Below, one piece after another: positions 1 through 5,011 of a stretch of 5,011 nt of DNA. The stretch lies in the NCBI GenBank assembly GCA_937928175.1, contig CALFVP010000116.1, positions 1 to 5,011 of the forward strand. Reading direction: 5' to 3'. Source of the stretch: an uncultured bacterium. Lineage in GTDB: Bacteria; Spirochaetota; Brevinematia; DTOW01. The translations under genes and the position numbers were made by a program. Numbering within the stretch: position 1 is the first letter of the stretch; the number at the start of each line of letters is the position of its first letter. The notes under the pieces were generated by a model. The model was not told the DNA's origin, did no database searches, and worked only from the letters and a program-made list of their open reading frames with translations.

Positions 1-1772
1 ACTTTCCAACTGGCGGAATTGTAATAGCAAACGATGAAATGATAAAAGCCTACGAAACAGGAGACGGTAAAATAGTAATAAGAGCTAAATTAAAGGTAGA
101 AAAACTAAAAAACGGTAAAGAAGCAATCGTTATAACCGAAATACCATACCAGGTAAGAAAATCAGCAATAATCGAAAGAATATCAGAACTTGTCAAAGAA
201 GAACAACTAGAAGAAATATCGGATATAAGAGATGAATCAGACAGAGATGGAATAAGAATAGTGATAGAACTAAAAAGAAACGTAAACCCCTCAGTAGTCA
301 TAAATAAACTATACAAGCATACCCAACTACAACAAACGTTTAGTATAAACATACTTGCTTTAGTGAATAACCAACCTAAAGTGCTATCCCTAAAGGATAT
401 AATAAACCATTACGTAGAGCACAGAAAAGATGTTATAAAAAGAAGAACAAAATTCGAACTGAAAAAAGCCGAAGAGAGATTACATATAGTTGAAGGACTT
501 TTGATAGCACTAAATAACATAGACCAAGTAATAAAAATAATAAAATCATCAGAATCACCATCAGTTGCAAAAACTAAACTAATTCAAAATTTCAAACTAA
601 CAGAAACACAAGCAATTGCCATACTCGATATGAAATTACAAAAACTCACTTCAATCGAGGTAAAAGACCTAAAAGAAGAACACAATAAACTTTTATCGTT
701 AATAGATAATCTAAAATCTATACTAGCAAGTGAAACCAAAGTACTGAAAATAATAAAAGATGACCTTAGATACCTTATTGAAAAATACGGAGATGAAAGA
801 AAAACAACAATAGAGTACGGCGAAATTGAAGATGTAGATGAGAAAGATCTATTACAGAAAGAAGATGTAACCATAATTATATCAAAAATTGGAATGATAA
901 AAAGAATTCCTTTATCGGTATACAGATCTCAAAAAGCCGGTGGTAGAGGAGTTACAGCTACATCGACAATGGAAGACGATTCTATAGAACACCTTGTGAT
1001 AGCAAATACACACGAAGAATTACTTATCTTTACAGACAAAGGTAAAGCGTACTCACTGGATGTTTACAAAATACCAGAATCATCAAAAAATAACAGAGGG
1101 ACAAATATAAGAATGCTACTAAACATCAAAAACGACGAAACAATAAGAACGTTAGTTGTTTTCGATAAAAATGCCAAAGGATACATCACAATGGTATCAA
1201 AAAAAGGTATAGTAAAGAAAGTAGACGTAGAAGAATTCAAAAACATAAGATCAAGCGGAATAATAGCACTTTCAACGGAAGAAGATGATGTGCTTCAAGA
1301 AGCTCTATTTACAAACGGAGATGATGATATAATAATACTAACAGCAAAAGGATTGGCTCTAAGAACATCCGAAAAAAACATAAGGCCAATGGGAAGAATC
1401 GCTAAAGGAGTTATTGGAATAAAATTAAAAAACAACGATACAGTCATAGGGCTAATAAAGTATAACCTGAGTAAAGAAATTCTAGCAGTAACAGAAAAAG
1501 GGTACGCAAAACGTATAAAAATGGAAGAATTCCTACAGAAAGGTAGAGGCGGTATGGGAATAACTTACTTTGGTATAAGCGAAAAAACTGGAAAAGTTGT
1601 TAGAGCACTAACGGTATCAAAAGAAAACGATATAGTAATAATAACTTCAAAAGGAATGATTATAAGAATTCCAGCAAACAATGTACCAGTCATGGGAAGA
1701 CCAGCAAGAGGTATAAAAGCGGTAAACTTAAAAGATGGTGATACCGTTGTAGATGTAGAAGTATTCGAGTAG
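1..1772 (+). CDS. gyrA: DNA gyrase subunit A, 3' part (5' end outside window)
   Basis: GyrA is the breakage-reunion subunit of the A2B2 gyrase, which introduces negative supercoils using ATP hydrolysed by GyrB. The frame is open from the first complete codon at nt 3 (FPTGG, a GyrA-typical motif), giving 589 residues before TAG at 1770-1772. The ATG at 39 is internal, not the start. By comparison with family members of about 800-850 aa, roughly 215-230 N-terminal residues are missing, including the winged helix, the catalytic Tyr and the quinolone-resistance region. Counting from nt 3, residues about 138-265 form the charged coiled-coil arm (VEHRKDVIKRRTKFELKKA; QAIAILDMKLQKLT). From about residue 287 there is a six-bladed beta-pinwheel. 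Blade 1 has a GyrA-box-like QKAGGRG (310-316), and later blade repeats include MGRIAKGV, QKGRGGMG and MGRPARGI. The protein ends at VEVFE just after the last blade, with no acidic tail. ParC is the alternative, but the six blades and box favour GyrA. Confidence 0.96.
   Translation, partial: FPTGGIVIANDEMIKAYETGDGKIVIRAKLKVEKLKNGKEAIVITEIPYQVRKSAIIERISELVKEEQLEEISDIRDESDRDGIRIVIELKRNVNPSVVINKLYKHTQLQQTFSINILALVNNQPKVLSLKDIINHYVEHRKDVIKRRTKFELKKAEERLHIVEGLLIALNNIDQVIKIIKSSESPSVAKTKLIQNFKLTETQAIAILDMKLQKLTSIEVKDLKEEHNKLLSLIDNLKSILASETKVLKIIKDDLRYLIEKYGDERKTTIEYGEIEDVDEKDLLQKEDVTIIISKIGMIKRIPLSVYRSQKAGGRGVTATSTMEDDSIEHLVIANTHEELLIFTDKGKAYSLDVYKIPESSKNNRGTNIRMLLNIKNDETIRTLVVFDKNAKGYITMVSKKGIVKKVDVEEFKNIRSSGIIALSTEEDDVLQEALFTNGDDDIIILTAKGLALRTSEKNIRPMGRIAKGVIGIKLKNNDTVIGLIKYNLSKEILAVTEKGYAKRIKMEEFLQKGRGGMGITYFGISEKTGKVVRALTVSKENDIVIITSKGMIIRIPANNVPVMGRPARGIKAVNLKDGDTVVDVEVFE
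930..950 (+). other. GyrA-box motif coding segment (variant QKAGGRG)
   Basis: These seven codons encode QKAGGRG in the first blade of the gyrase A C-terminal pinwheel. The usual GyrA-box is Q(R/K)RGG(R/K)G, the element needed for DNA wrapping and negative supercoiling in studied gyrases. Here the third position is Ala instead of the usual Arg, while the Gln, the Gly pair and the final basic-Gly are kept. A second similar run, QKGRGGMG, lies in blade 5 (1536-1559); such blade-5 sequences are common in GyrA proteins. Confidence 0.7.
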
Positions 1773-1774
1773 TT

Positions 1775-2704
1775 ATGAGTTTTATACAAGTAATTGGGGT
1801 TTATCAAACTTTCTTTATCAAAAACCCTAACACCTTATCTTCATACATTCCAATCAAAGCACTAGAAAACATAAACATAGAAATTGCACAGAATATAACA
1901 TTTTCAATAGTTGGTGAAAGTGGATCAGGTAAAACAACCTTAGGTAACATAATACTAGGAAGCTTAAAACCTTCAAAAGGTGATGTACTCTGGAAAGGTA
2001 AATCCATATTCTCAAAAGAAGTAAGAAAAGAATACATAAAAAACGTACATACCGTTTCACAAAACCCATTTTCATCTTTAAACCCAAGAATGAACGTAAG
2101 ATCAATAATTATAGAACCACTAATATTCAGAGATAAGTTAACTAAAAAAGAAATAGAAAATAGGTTACTTTCAGTGATAGAAGAAGTTAAACTAAGTAAG
2201 GATATACTGTACAAGTACCCTCATGAACTTAGTGGGGGCGAAAAACAAAGAGTAAGCATAGCAAGAAGTATAATATCAAGACCCTCAATAATAGTCCTCG
2301 ATGAACCAGTTTCATCGCTAGATGTATCAGTAAGAGCACAAATACTTAACCTACTAAAAGAAATAAAAATAAAACATAACTTAACTTACATATTCATATC
2401 GCATGACATTTCAACAACAAGATTTATTTCTGATTACCTAATGATACTGTACAAAGGTATAACAATGGAAATAGGTGAATCTGAAAAGATATTTTCAAAC
2501 CCAACAAATCCGTACACAAAATTACTTTTATTTTCGGTACCAGGGCAAGAAATAATAAAAGAGTTTCCTAAAGTCCAAAGAAACGAAGAAGGTAAATGCC
2601 CATTTTACAGTAGATGCCCAATAGCAAAAGAAATATGCAAAACAGAACCATTACCACCAAAAAAAATATCCGAAAACCACATATCTTACTGCCATAACGT
2701 ATAG
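1775..2704 (+). CDS. Oligopeptide/dipeptide-family ABC transporter ATP-binding protein (OppF/DppF-like)
   Basis: This is a 309-aa cytoplasmic ATPase that would power a peptide-type (or, in some thermophiles, oligosaccharide) ABC importer. The ATPase motifs are complete and in order: Walker A GESGSGKTT (47-55), Q-loop Gln96 followed by SSLNPRM, signature LSGGE (152-156), Walker B IIVLDEP (172-178), D-loop SLD (181-183) and switch His210. The Opp/Dpp C-terminal extension follows: NPTNPYTKLL (242-251), then a four-cysteine region with C275, C281, C288 and C306. Length fits OppF/DppF (about 300-330 aa). The ATG lies 2 nt after the gyrA TAG with only a weak GAG upstream, so translation is probably coupled to gyrA. 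No permease, binding protein or OppD partner is in the window, so the substrate cannot be assigned. OppF is the likelier subtype than OppD, judged from the GVY...KALENINIEI start, but this is not certain. Confidence 0.93.
   Translation: MSFIQVIGVYQTFFIKNPNTLSSYIPIKALENINIEIAQNITFSIVGESGSGKTTLGNIILGSLKPSKGDVLWKGKSIFSKEVRKEYIKNVHTVSQNPFSSLNPRMNVRSIIIEPLIFRDKLTKKEIENRLLSVIEEVKLSKDILYKYPHELSGGEKQRVSIARSIISRPSIIVLDEPVSSLDVSVRAQILNLLKEIKIKHNLTYIFISHDISTTRFISDYLMILYKGITMEIGESEKIFSNPTNPYTKLLLFSVPGQEIIKEFPKVQRNEEGKCPFYSRCPIAKEICKTEPLPPKKISENHISYCHNV
2596..2694 (+). other. Four-cysteine C-terminal motif of Opp/Dpp ATPase (possible Fe-S site)
   Basis: The last 35 residues of the ABC ATPase contain Cys275-x5-Cys281-x6-Cys288-x17-Cys306. 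This pattern recurs in the C-terminal extension of many Opp/Dpp ATPases, and as I recall a [4Fe-4S] cluster has been reported in the matching region of a mycobacterial OppD. Cluster binding here is inference from the cysteine spacing. All four cysteines are present, so the site looks intact. They are the only cysteines in the protein. Confidence 0.55.
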
Positions 2705-3172
2705 TTAATATCCTAGATTTTTCTTTATAAACTCAACAGCTTTTCTGTATTCCTCAGAATCTTCAATTCTAACAAAAGATTTAAAAAACTCCGGTACTCT
2801 CGTAACTTTTTTTGTACTCTTATCTAAAAAAACTAAATCTGAAATACCAATACAAACTAGCTCTCTTAAATCTTCATTCTCAACTACTCTAAAAATCCTA
2901 TAACCAATACTTAAACTAACTTTTCCGATCCCAAGAAGTACACTTTGAACAACAATATCATCATCGTAATACGAAGGTGAAACAAACTTAGCAGCAGTAT
3001 AAGATACAGGAAGTAAAAAACCTTTTTCCTCTATTTCCCTATAAGTTAAACCACTTTTTCTTATAAGATCCGTTCTACCAACTTCCATCCAAACGAAATA
3101 ATTAGCATAGTAAGTTATACCCATTTGATCAGTTTCCGAATACCTAACTTTAAGGCGCGTTTCACTTATCAT
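2705..3172 (-). CDS. Acyl-CoA thioesterase, 4HBT/YbgC-like hotdog fold
   Basis: This 155-aa cytoplasmic protein of the 4-hydroxybenzoyl-CoA thioesterase superfamily should hydrolyse acyl-CoA (or acyl-ACP) thioesters; the natural substrate cannot be read from the sequence. The N-terminal signature YSETDQMGITYYANYF (11-26) carries the candidate catalytic Asp15 with Gly18 and Asn24, and Glu30 sits on the following central helix (WMEVGRTDLIR). The beta-strands of a single hotdog domain follow, including KFVSPSYYDDDIVV and the SDLVFLDKSTKKVTRVP closing region. Length matches YbgC/FcbB-type enzymes (about 130-155 aa), which work as oligomers. The start is ATG at 3172-3170, with a G-rich ribosome binding site that overlaps the stop codon of the phosphatase gene 8 nt upstream, implying one operon and possible translational coupling. 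Proteobacterial ybgC sits with tol-pal; nothing of that kind is seen here. The stop (TAA) abuts the stop of the opposing ABC gene. Confidence 0.92.
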   Translation of the reverse strand: MISETRLKVRYSETDQMGITYYANYFVWMEVGRTDLIRKSGLTYREIEEKGFLLPVSYTAAKFVSPSYYDDDIVVQSVLLGIGKVSLSIGYRIFRVVENEDLRELVCIGISDLVFLDKSTKKVTRVPEFFKSFVRIEDSEEYRKAVEFIKKNLGY

Positions 3173-3176
3173 AAAA

Positions 3177-3182
3177 CCCCCT
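3177..3182 (-). promoter_or_regulatory. Shine-Dalgarno of the thioesterase gene (AGGGGG)
   Basis: On the minus strand the sequence reads TAGGGGGTTTTATG: the phosphatase stop TAG (3183-3181) supplies the first bases of the ribosome binding site, and four Ts separate the G run from the start codon. Pairing with a standard anti-SD would include a G-U wobble (GGGGGT in place of GGAGGT). The overlap of stop and SD supports coupled translation and fixes the start at 3172. Confidence 0.75.
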
Positions 3183-4608
3183 AAAGTTTTATGAATACAA
3201 TAGTTATATCATCAACAACCTGCCCAAACTCTATAAAATTTCCTATCTCTTGGTAAACGTTAATGTAAAGCTCGCTAGGTGAAATATTGGTAGATATGTA
3301 CTTACTAAGCACATTTATAAAACTATCGTAAGAAATAGAATTACCATCTTTACCTGTTATTGAAAAAACCCCATCACTTAGAAGTATTAGAAAATCATTT
3401 TCATCAAAATCTACATCGGAAGAGTAAACATCAATTCTATTGAATAACCCTAAAACTGGAGCAGTCGAAGAAAGTAAGAAAAACTGGTTTACCTTTGAGC
3501 TCCAGTATATACACTCAGTATGTCCACAACTAACGTAACTAAACTTTTTTTTCGTTTTATCAATAAAAACCATGAACAATGTAGCATACCTACCCGTATC
3601 CCTTACTAAATTATTGAAATCAGCATTTAAATTCTTCACAACAAAGTTAAGATCAGAATATTTCTCTAAAACTTCTTTAGATATAAGAGCTTTCATCATA
3701 GAAACGATAATACCTGCAGAAACCCCATGCCCAGAAACATCAGTAACGTAAGATACAAACTTAGTTTCTGAAAGTGGTATTATATCAAAAAAATCTCCAC
3801 CAACCAAAAGAACAGGCTTAAAATACGCATCAAATTCCAAACCTTTAACGGTTTTTTTGTTAGGAAGAAGTTTGTCAATTACTTTTTTACCAATTATTAT
3901 ATCATCAACAACAGTTCTGTAAAGAGTCATAAACTTTTCATTCTCTTCTAAAAGCTTACTCTTAAGAAAAAATTTATAATTCGCTCTTGAATAAAAAACA
4001 CTAAGCATAATTACTAAAAAAGACAAACCATAGAAATTGTAAGAAAAACCGTAATAAACAAACTTCAAAACGAAAAGAAAAAACAAAACAAATAAACCCA
4101 CAATGGTTTGTTTCCAACCAAAGTAAACATCCGAATTAATGTAATTTTGATCTTTCTTAATCACACCTAAAACCAAATCATAAAACACCAAAAACACAGA
4201 AAAAGCTAGAAGAAAGTAAATAACCTTAGAAAACGTTACATTATCAAAAAAAGGGATCAAATACAATCCTAAAACGGAAAAAATCAAAGTAGCTAAAAAA
4301 CAAGAAACAACGATAACGTTAGGTAGTACATACTTTTTATTGAAAGCAACACTCATCAATAAAAACATAGAAAAAACTACAGAAATCAAAAGTAAATCGA
4401 GAATCTGAATGTAATACTCTTCATTCAAAAAAAAAGAAACAAAGTTAAAAGTTGAAGAGATAAAAATCAAAGCAGTAGTAACACTATACGCTATTTTAAA
4501 ATTTCTTTTTAGAGAAGAATAAAAGTAATTTAAGGCAATGGAATGGAAAAAAATAAAAAAAACTATACCGTATGTAAAAGGTAAAAGGTACATGTGAAAG
4601 ACGTTCAT
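3181..4608 (-). CDS. Membrane-anchored PP2C-type Ser/Thr phosphatase (SpoIIE/RsbU family)
   Basis: This 475-aa protein has an N-terminal half with about seven hydrophobic segments (roughly 7-30, 38-60, 66-88, 97-119, 127-150, 165-187, 191-207), probably a membrane sensor or anchor. A short charged linker follows (211-250, ending in LLPNK). The cytoplasmic phosphatase domain then shows the SpoIIE/RsbU motifs GGDFFD (270-275), DVSGHGVSAG (290-299), CGHTE (361-365), LLSDGVFS (409-416) and a terminal DDITIVFIKL. The metal-binding aspartates expected at D272, D290, D412 and D466/D467 are present, so it should be active. Family members dephosphorylate anti-sigma factor antagonists in partner switching or act on other phosphoproteins; no partner is in the window. 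I chose ATG 4608-4606. Upstream codons of this frame, back to a GTG at 4689, lie inside the tRNA-Leu gene and would encode 27 residues of tRNA-derived sequence. The start lies 2 nt beyond the tRNA 3' end and has no Shine-Dalgarno. ATG 4593 is an alternative, also without one. Confidence 0.92.
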   Translation of the reverse strand: MNVFHMYLLPFTYGIVFFIFFHSIALNYFYSSLKRNFKIAYSVTTALIFISSTFNFVSFFLNEEYYIQILDLLLISVVFSMFLLMSVAFNKKYVLPNVIVVSCFLATLIFSVLGLYLIPFFDNVTFSKVIYFLLAFSVFLVFYDLVLGVIKKDQNYINSDVYFGWKQTIVGLFVLFFLFVLKFVYYGFSYNFYGLSFLVIMLSVFYSRANYKFFLKSKLLEENEKFMTLYRTVVDDIIIGKKVIDKLLPNKKTVKGLEFDAYFKPVLLVGGDFFDIIPLSETKFVSYVTDVSGHGVSAGIIVSMMKALISKEVLEKYSDLNFVVKNLNADFNNLVRDTGRYATLFMVFIDKTKKKFSYVSCGHTECIYWSSKVNQFFLLSSTAPVLGLFNRIDVYSSDVDFDENDFLILLSDGVFSITGKDGNSISYDSFINVLSKYISTNISPSELYINVYQEIGNFIEFGQVVDDITIVFIKL

Positions 4609-4610
4609 TT

Positions 4611-4695
4611 TGCCGAGGACGGGATTTGAACCCGTACGCCATTTCTGGCATGGGATCCTGAATCCCACGCGTCTACCAAATTCCGCCACCTCGGC
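4611..4695 (-). tRNA. tRNA-Leu (anticodon CAG)
   Basis: The minus strand folds as a class II tRNA of 85 nt. The acceptor stem is GCCGAGG (4695-4689) with CCTCGGC (4618-4612) and discriminator A at 4611. The D-arm has a GCG/CGC stem. The anticodon stem TGGGA/TCCCA holds loop TTCAGGA with anticodon CAG at 4660-4658. The long variable arm is a GCCA-GAAA-TGGC hairpin, and the T-arm is ACGGG-TTCAAAT-CCCGT. All stems pair fully. It reads CUG, which should be a minor codon in such an AT-rich genome. CCA is not encoded: the bases after the discriminator are AA and then the ATG of the phosphatase gene. The csrA stop lies 2 nt upstream, so the tRNA must be cut out of a longer transcript unless it has its own promoter inside csrA; I see no obvious one. 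Confidence 0.97.
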
Positions 4696-4697
4696 AT

Positions 4698-4946
4698 TTA
4701 CTTATTGTCCTCTTTTTTAGATTCCTTTATCTTACCCAATATTATATCTTTAAGGTTTTTTGAGCTAGCAACAGCTTTTATGTTTGCTTTCTGTATTTCT
4801 TCAAAAACCTCTTTTCTGTATATTTTTAAATCTGGTGGAGCAGAAATTCCTATCTTTACAGTATCCCCCTTTATCGACAAAATCTTAATCTCAACATTAT
4901 CACCTATCATTATGCTTTGTTCCTCTTTTCTTGATAAAACTAGCAT
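4698..4946 (-). CDS. csrA: Carbon storage regulator / translational regulator CsrA
   Basis: CsrA is a dimeric RNA-binding protein that binds GGA motifs in mRNA leaders and represses or stabilises the message; in flagellated bacteria it commonly controls flagellin. The 82-aa protein begins MLVLSRKEEQSIMIG and has the expected core: Leu4 and Arg6 on strand 1, GDTVKIGISAP (27-37), and IYRKEVFEEI (42-51) with Arg44, matching the RNA-contact residues known from E. coli CsrA. Asn55 aligns with the B. subtilis CsrA residue needed for FliW binding. The C-terminus runs about 20 residues beyond the 61-aa E. coli protein and is Lys-rich, as in FliW-linked CsrA proteins. The start is ATG 4946-4944: it matches the conserved MLVLSRK N-terminus and has SD AAGGGG at 6 nt spacing, whereas the preceding GTG (4949) would leave only 3 nt. 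It overlaps the upstream stop by one base (TGATG). Confidence 0.96.
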   Translation of the reverse strand: MLVLSRKEEQSIMIGDNVEIKILSIKGDTVKIGISAPPDLKIYRKEVFEEIQKANIKAVASSKNLKDIILGKIKESKKEDNK

Positions 4947-5011
4947 CACATACCCCTTATTTCATAATCAGTAGGGTAATCATTCATCTTTGAAACAGCT
5001 TGAACACCTTT
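4946..5011 (-). CDS. Unrecognised protein, C-terminal 21 residues (gene continues beyond window)
   Basis: On the minus strand from the window edge, one frame stays open and ends at TGA (4948-4946), encoding KGVQAVSKMNDYPTDYEIRG plus Met. The other two minus frames hit stops in this stretch. The TGA overlaps the csrA ATG by one base, and the csrA ribosome binding site lies inside this gene, so the two are almost certainly co-transcribed and translationally coupled. In many flagellated bacteria fliW precedes csrA, but this tail does not look like a FliW C-terminus to me. I do not recognise the family, and 21 residues are too few to assign one. Confidence 0.7.
   Translation of the reverse strand, partial: KGVQAVSKMNDYPTDYEIRGM
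4953..4958 (-). promoter_or_regulatory. Shine-Dalgarno of csrA (AAGGGG)
   Basis: The minus strand reads AAGGGGTATGTGATG. The purine run lies inside the last codons of the upstream gene, 6 nt before the csrA ATG. The spacing supports ATG 4946 over GTG 4949 as the start. Like the thioesterase site, it uses a GGGG run rather than GGAGG and so contains no GGA triplet, the core of a CsrA target. Confidence 0.8.

Noticed and set aside
50..1807. Several minus-strand open frames across gyrA and the start of the ABC gene
   Set aside because: They are Ser/Phe/Ile-rich reverse readings of strongly conserved gyrA and ABC codons, with no family signature.
2751..2778. Weak inverted repeat AGAAT/ATTCT just past the convergent stops, as a possible terminator for the ABC gene
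   Set aside because: It is a five-base AT-rich stem without a following T run, and it lies within thioesterase codons.
3839..3858. AAACC-loop-GGTTT followed by a T run on the plus strand, resembling an intrinsic terminator
   Set aside because: The stem is only 5 bp with two GC pairs, lies inside the phosphatase gene over 1 kb past the ABC stop, and is expected by chance in AT-rich DNA.
4609..4689. In-frame N-terminal extension of the phosphatase from a GTG at 4689 (27 extra residues)
   Set aside because: The extension is the tRNA-Leu sequence read in frame; the tRNA fold is complete, and the predicted membrane protein starts naturally at ATG 4608.
4611..4695. tRNA-Leu as an integration (att) site for a mobile element
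   Set aside because: There is no repeated tRNA 3' fragment, integrase or composition shift in the window, and both flanks are packed with coding sequence.
4705..4974. Plus-strand open frame of 89 codons over csrA
   Set aside because: It is a shadow of csrA on the opposite strand, with no ribosome binding site and no recognisable domain.

Overview
This is a compact, AT-rich bacterial chromosome segment (about one-third G+C by eye) with no intergenic stretch longer than a few bases. It holds two gene blocks that converge. The plus strand (1-2704) carries the end of gyrA followed 2 nt later by an oligopeptide/dipeptide-type ABC transporter ATPase. The minus strand (5011 to 2705, read right to left) carries the last 21 codons of an unrecognised gene, then csrA, a tRNA-Leu(CAG), a membrane-anchored SpoIIE/RsbU-type PP2C phosphatase, and a YbgC-like acyl-CoA thioesterase. 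The two blocks meet stop codon to stop codon with no base between them.

Arginine is coded mostly by AGA and isoleucine often by ATA, and the proteins are rich in Lys, Glu and Ile. With tight gene packing, G-run Shine-Dalgarno sites, and CsrA next to a PP2C phosphatase, this suggests an AT-rich thermophilic bacterium, possibly a Thermotogota member such as a Thermosipho relative. That placement is inference from style and gene content; no 16S or other decisive marker is in the window. All genes look intact except the two cut by the window edges. I see no mobile element, CRISPR array, repeat family or prophage signal.

Functionally, the plus block combines DNA supercoiling (gyrase A) with peptide or related solute import (OppF/DppF-like ATPase). 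The minus block looks regulatory: CsrA is a post-transcriptional regulator, often tied to motility and carbon use, and the phosphatase is a likely 7-TM sensor or anchor with a cytoplasmic Ser/Thr phosphatase of the partner-switching class. No anti-sigma factor or antagonist partner for the phosphatase is visible here.

The most noteworthy feature is the tRNA-Leu gene wedged between csrA and the phosphatase with exactly 2 nt on each side. If the minus genes are co-transcribed, tRNA maturation would cut the message. It would leave csrA with almost no 3' UTR and the phosphatase message with a 2-nt leader and no Shine-Dalgarno. The tRNA also lacks an encoded CCA. I see nothing here that amounts to a wholly new system; the tRNA-punctuated csrA-phosphatase junction is the best candidate for new biology.
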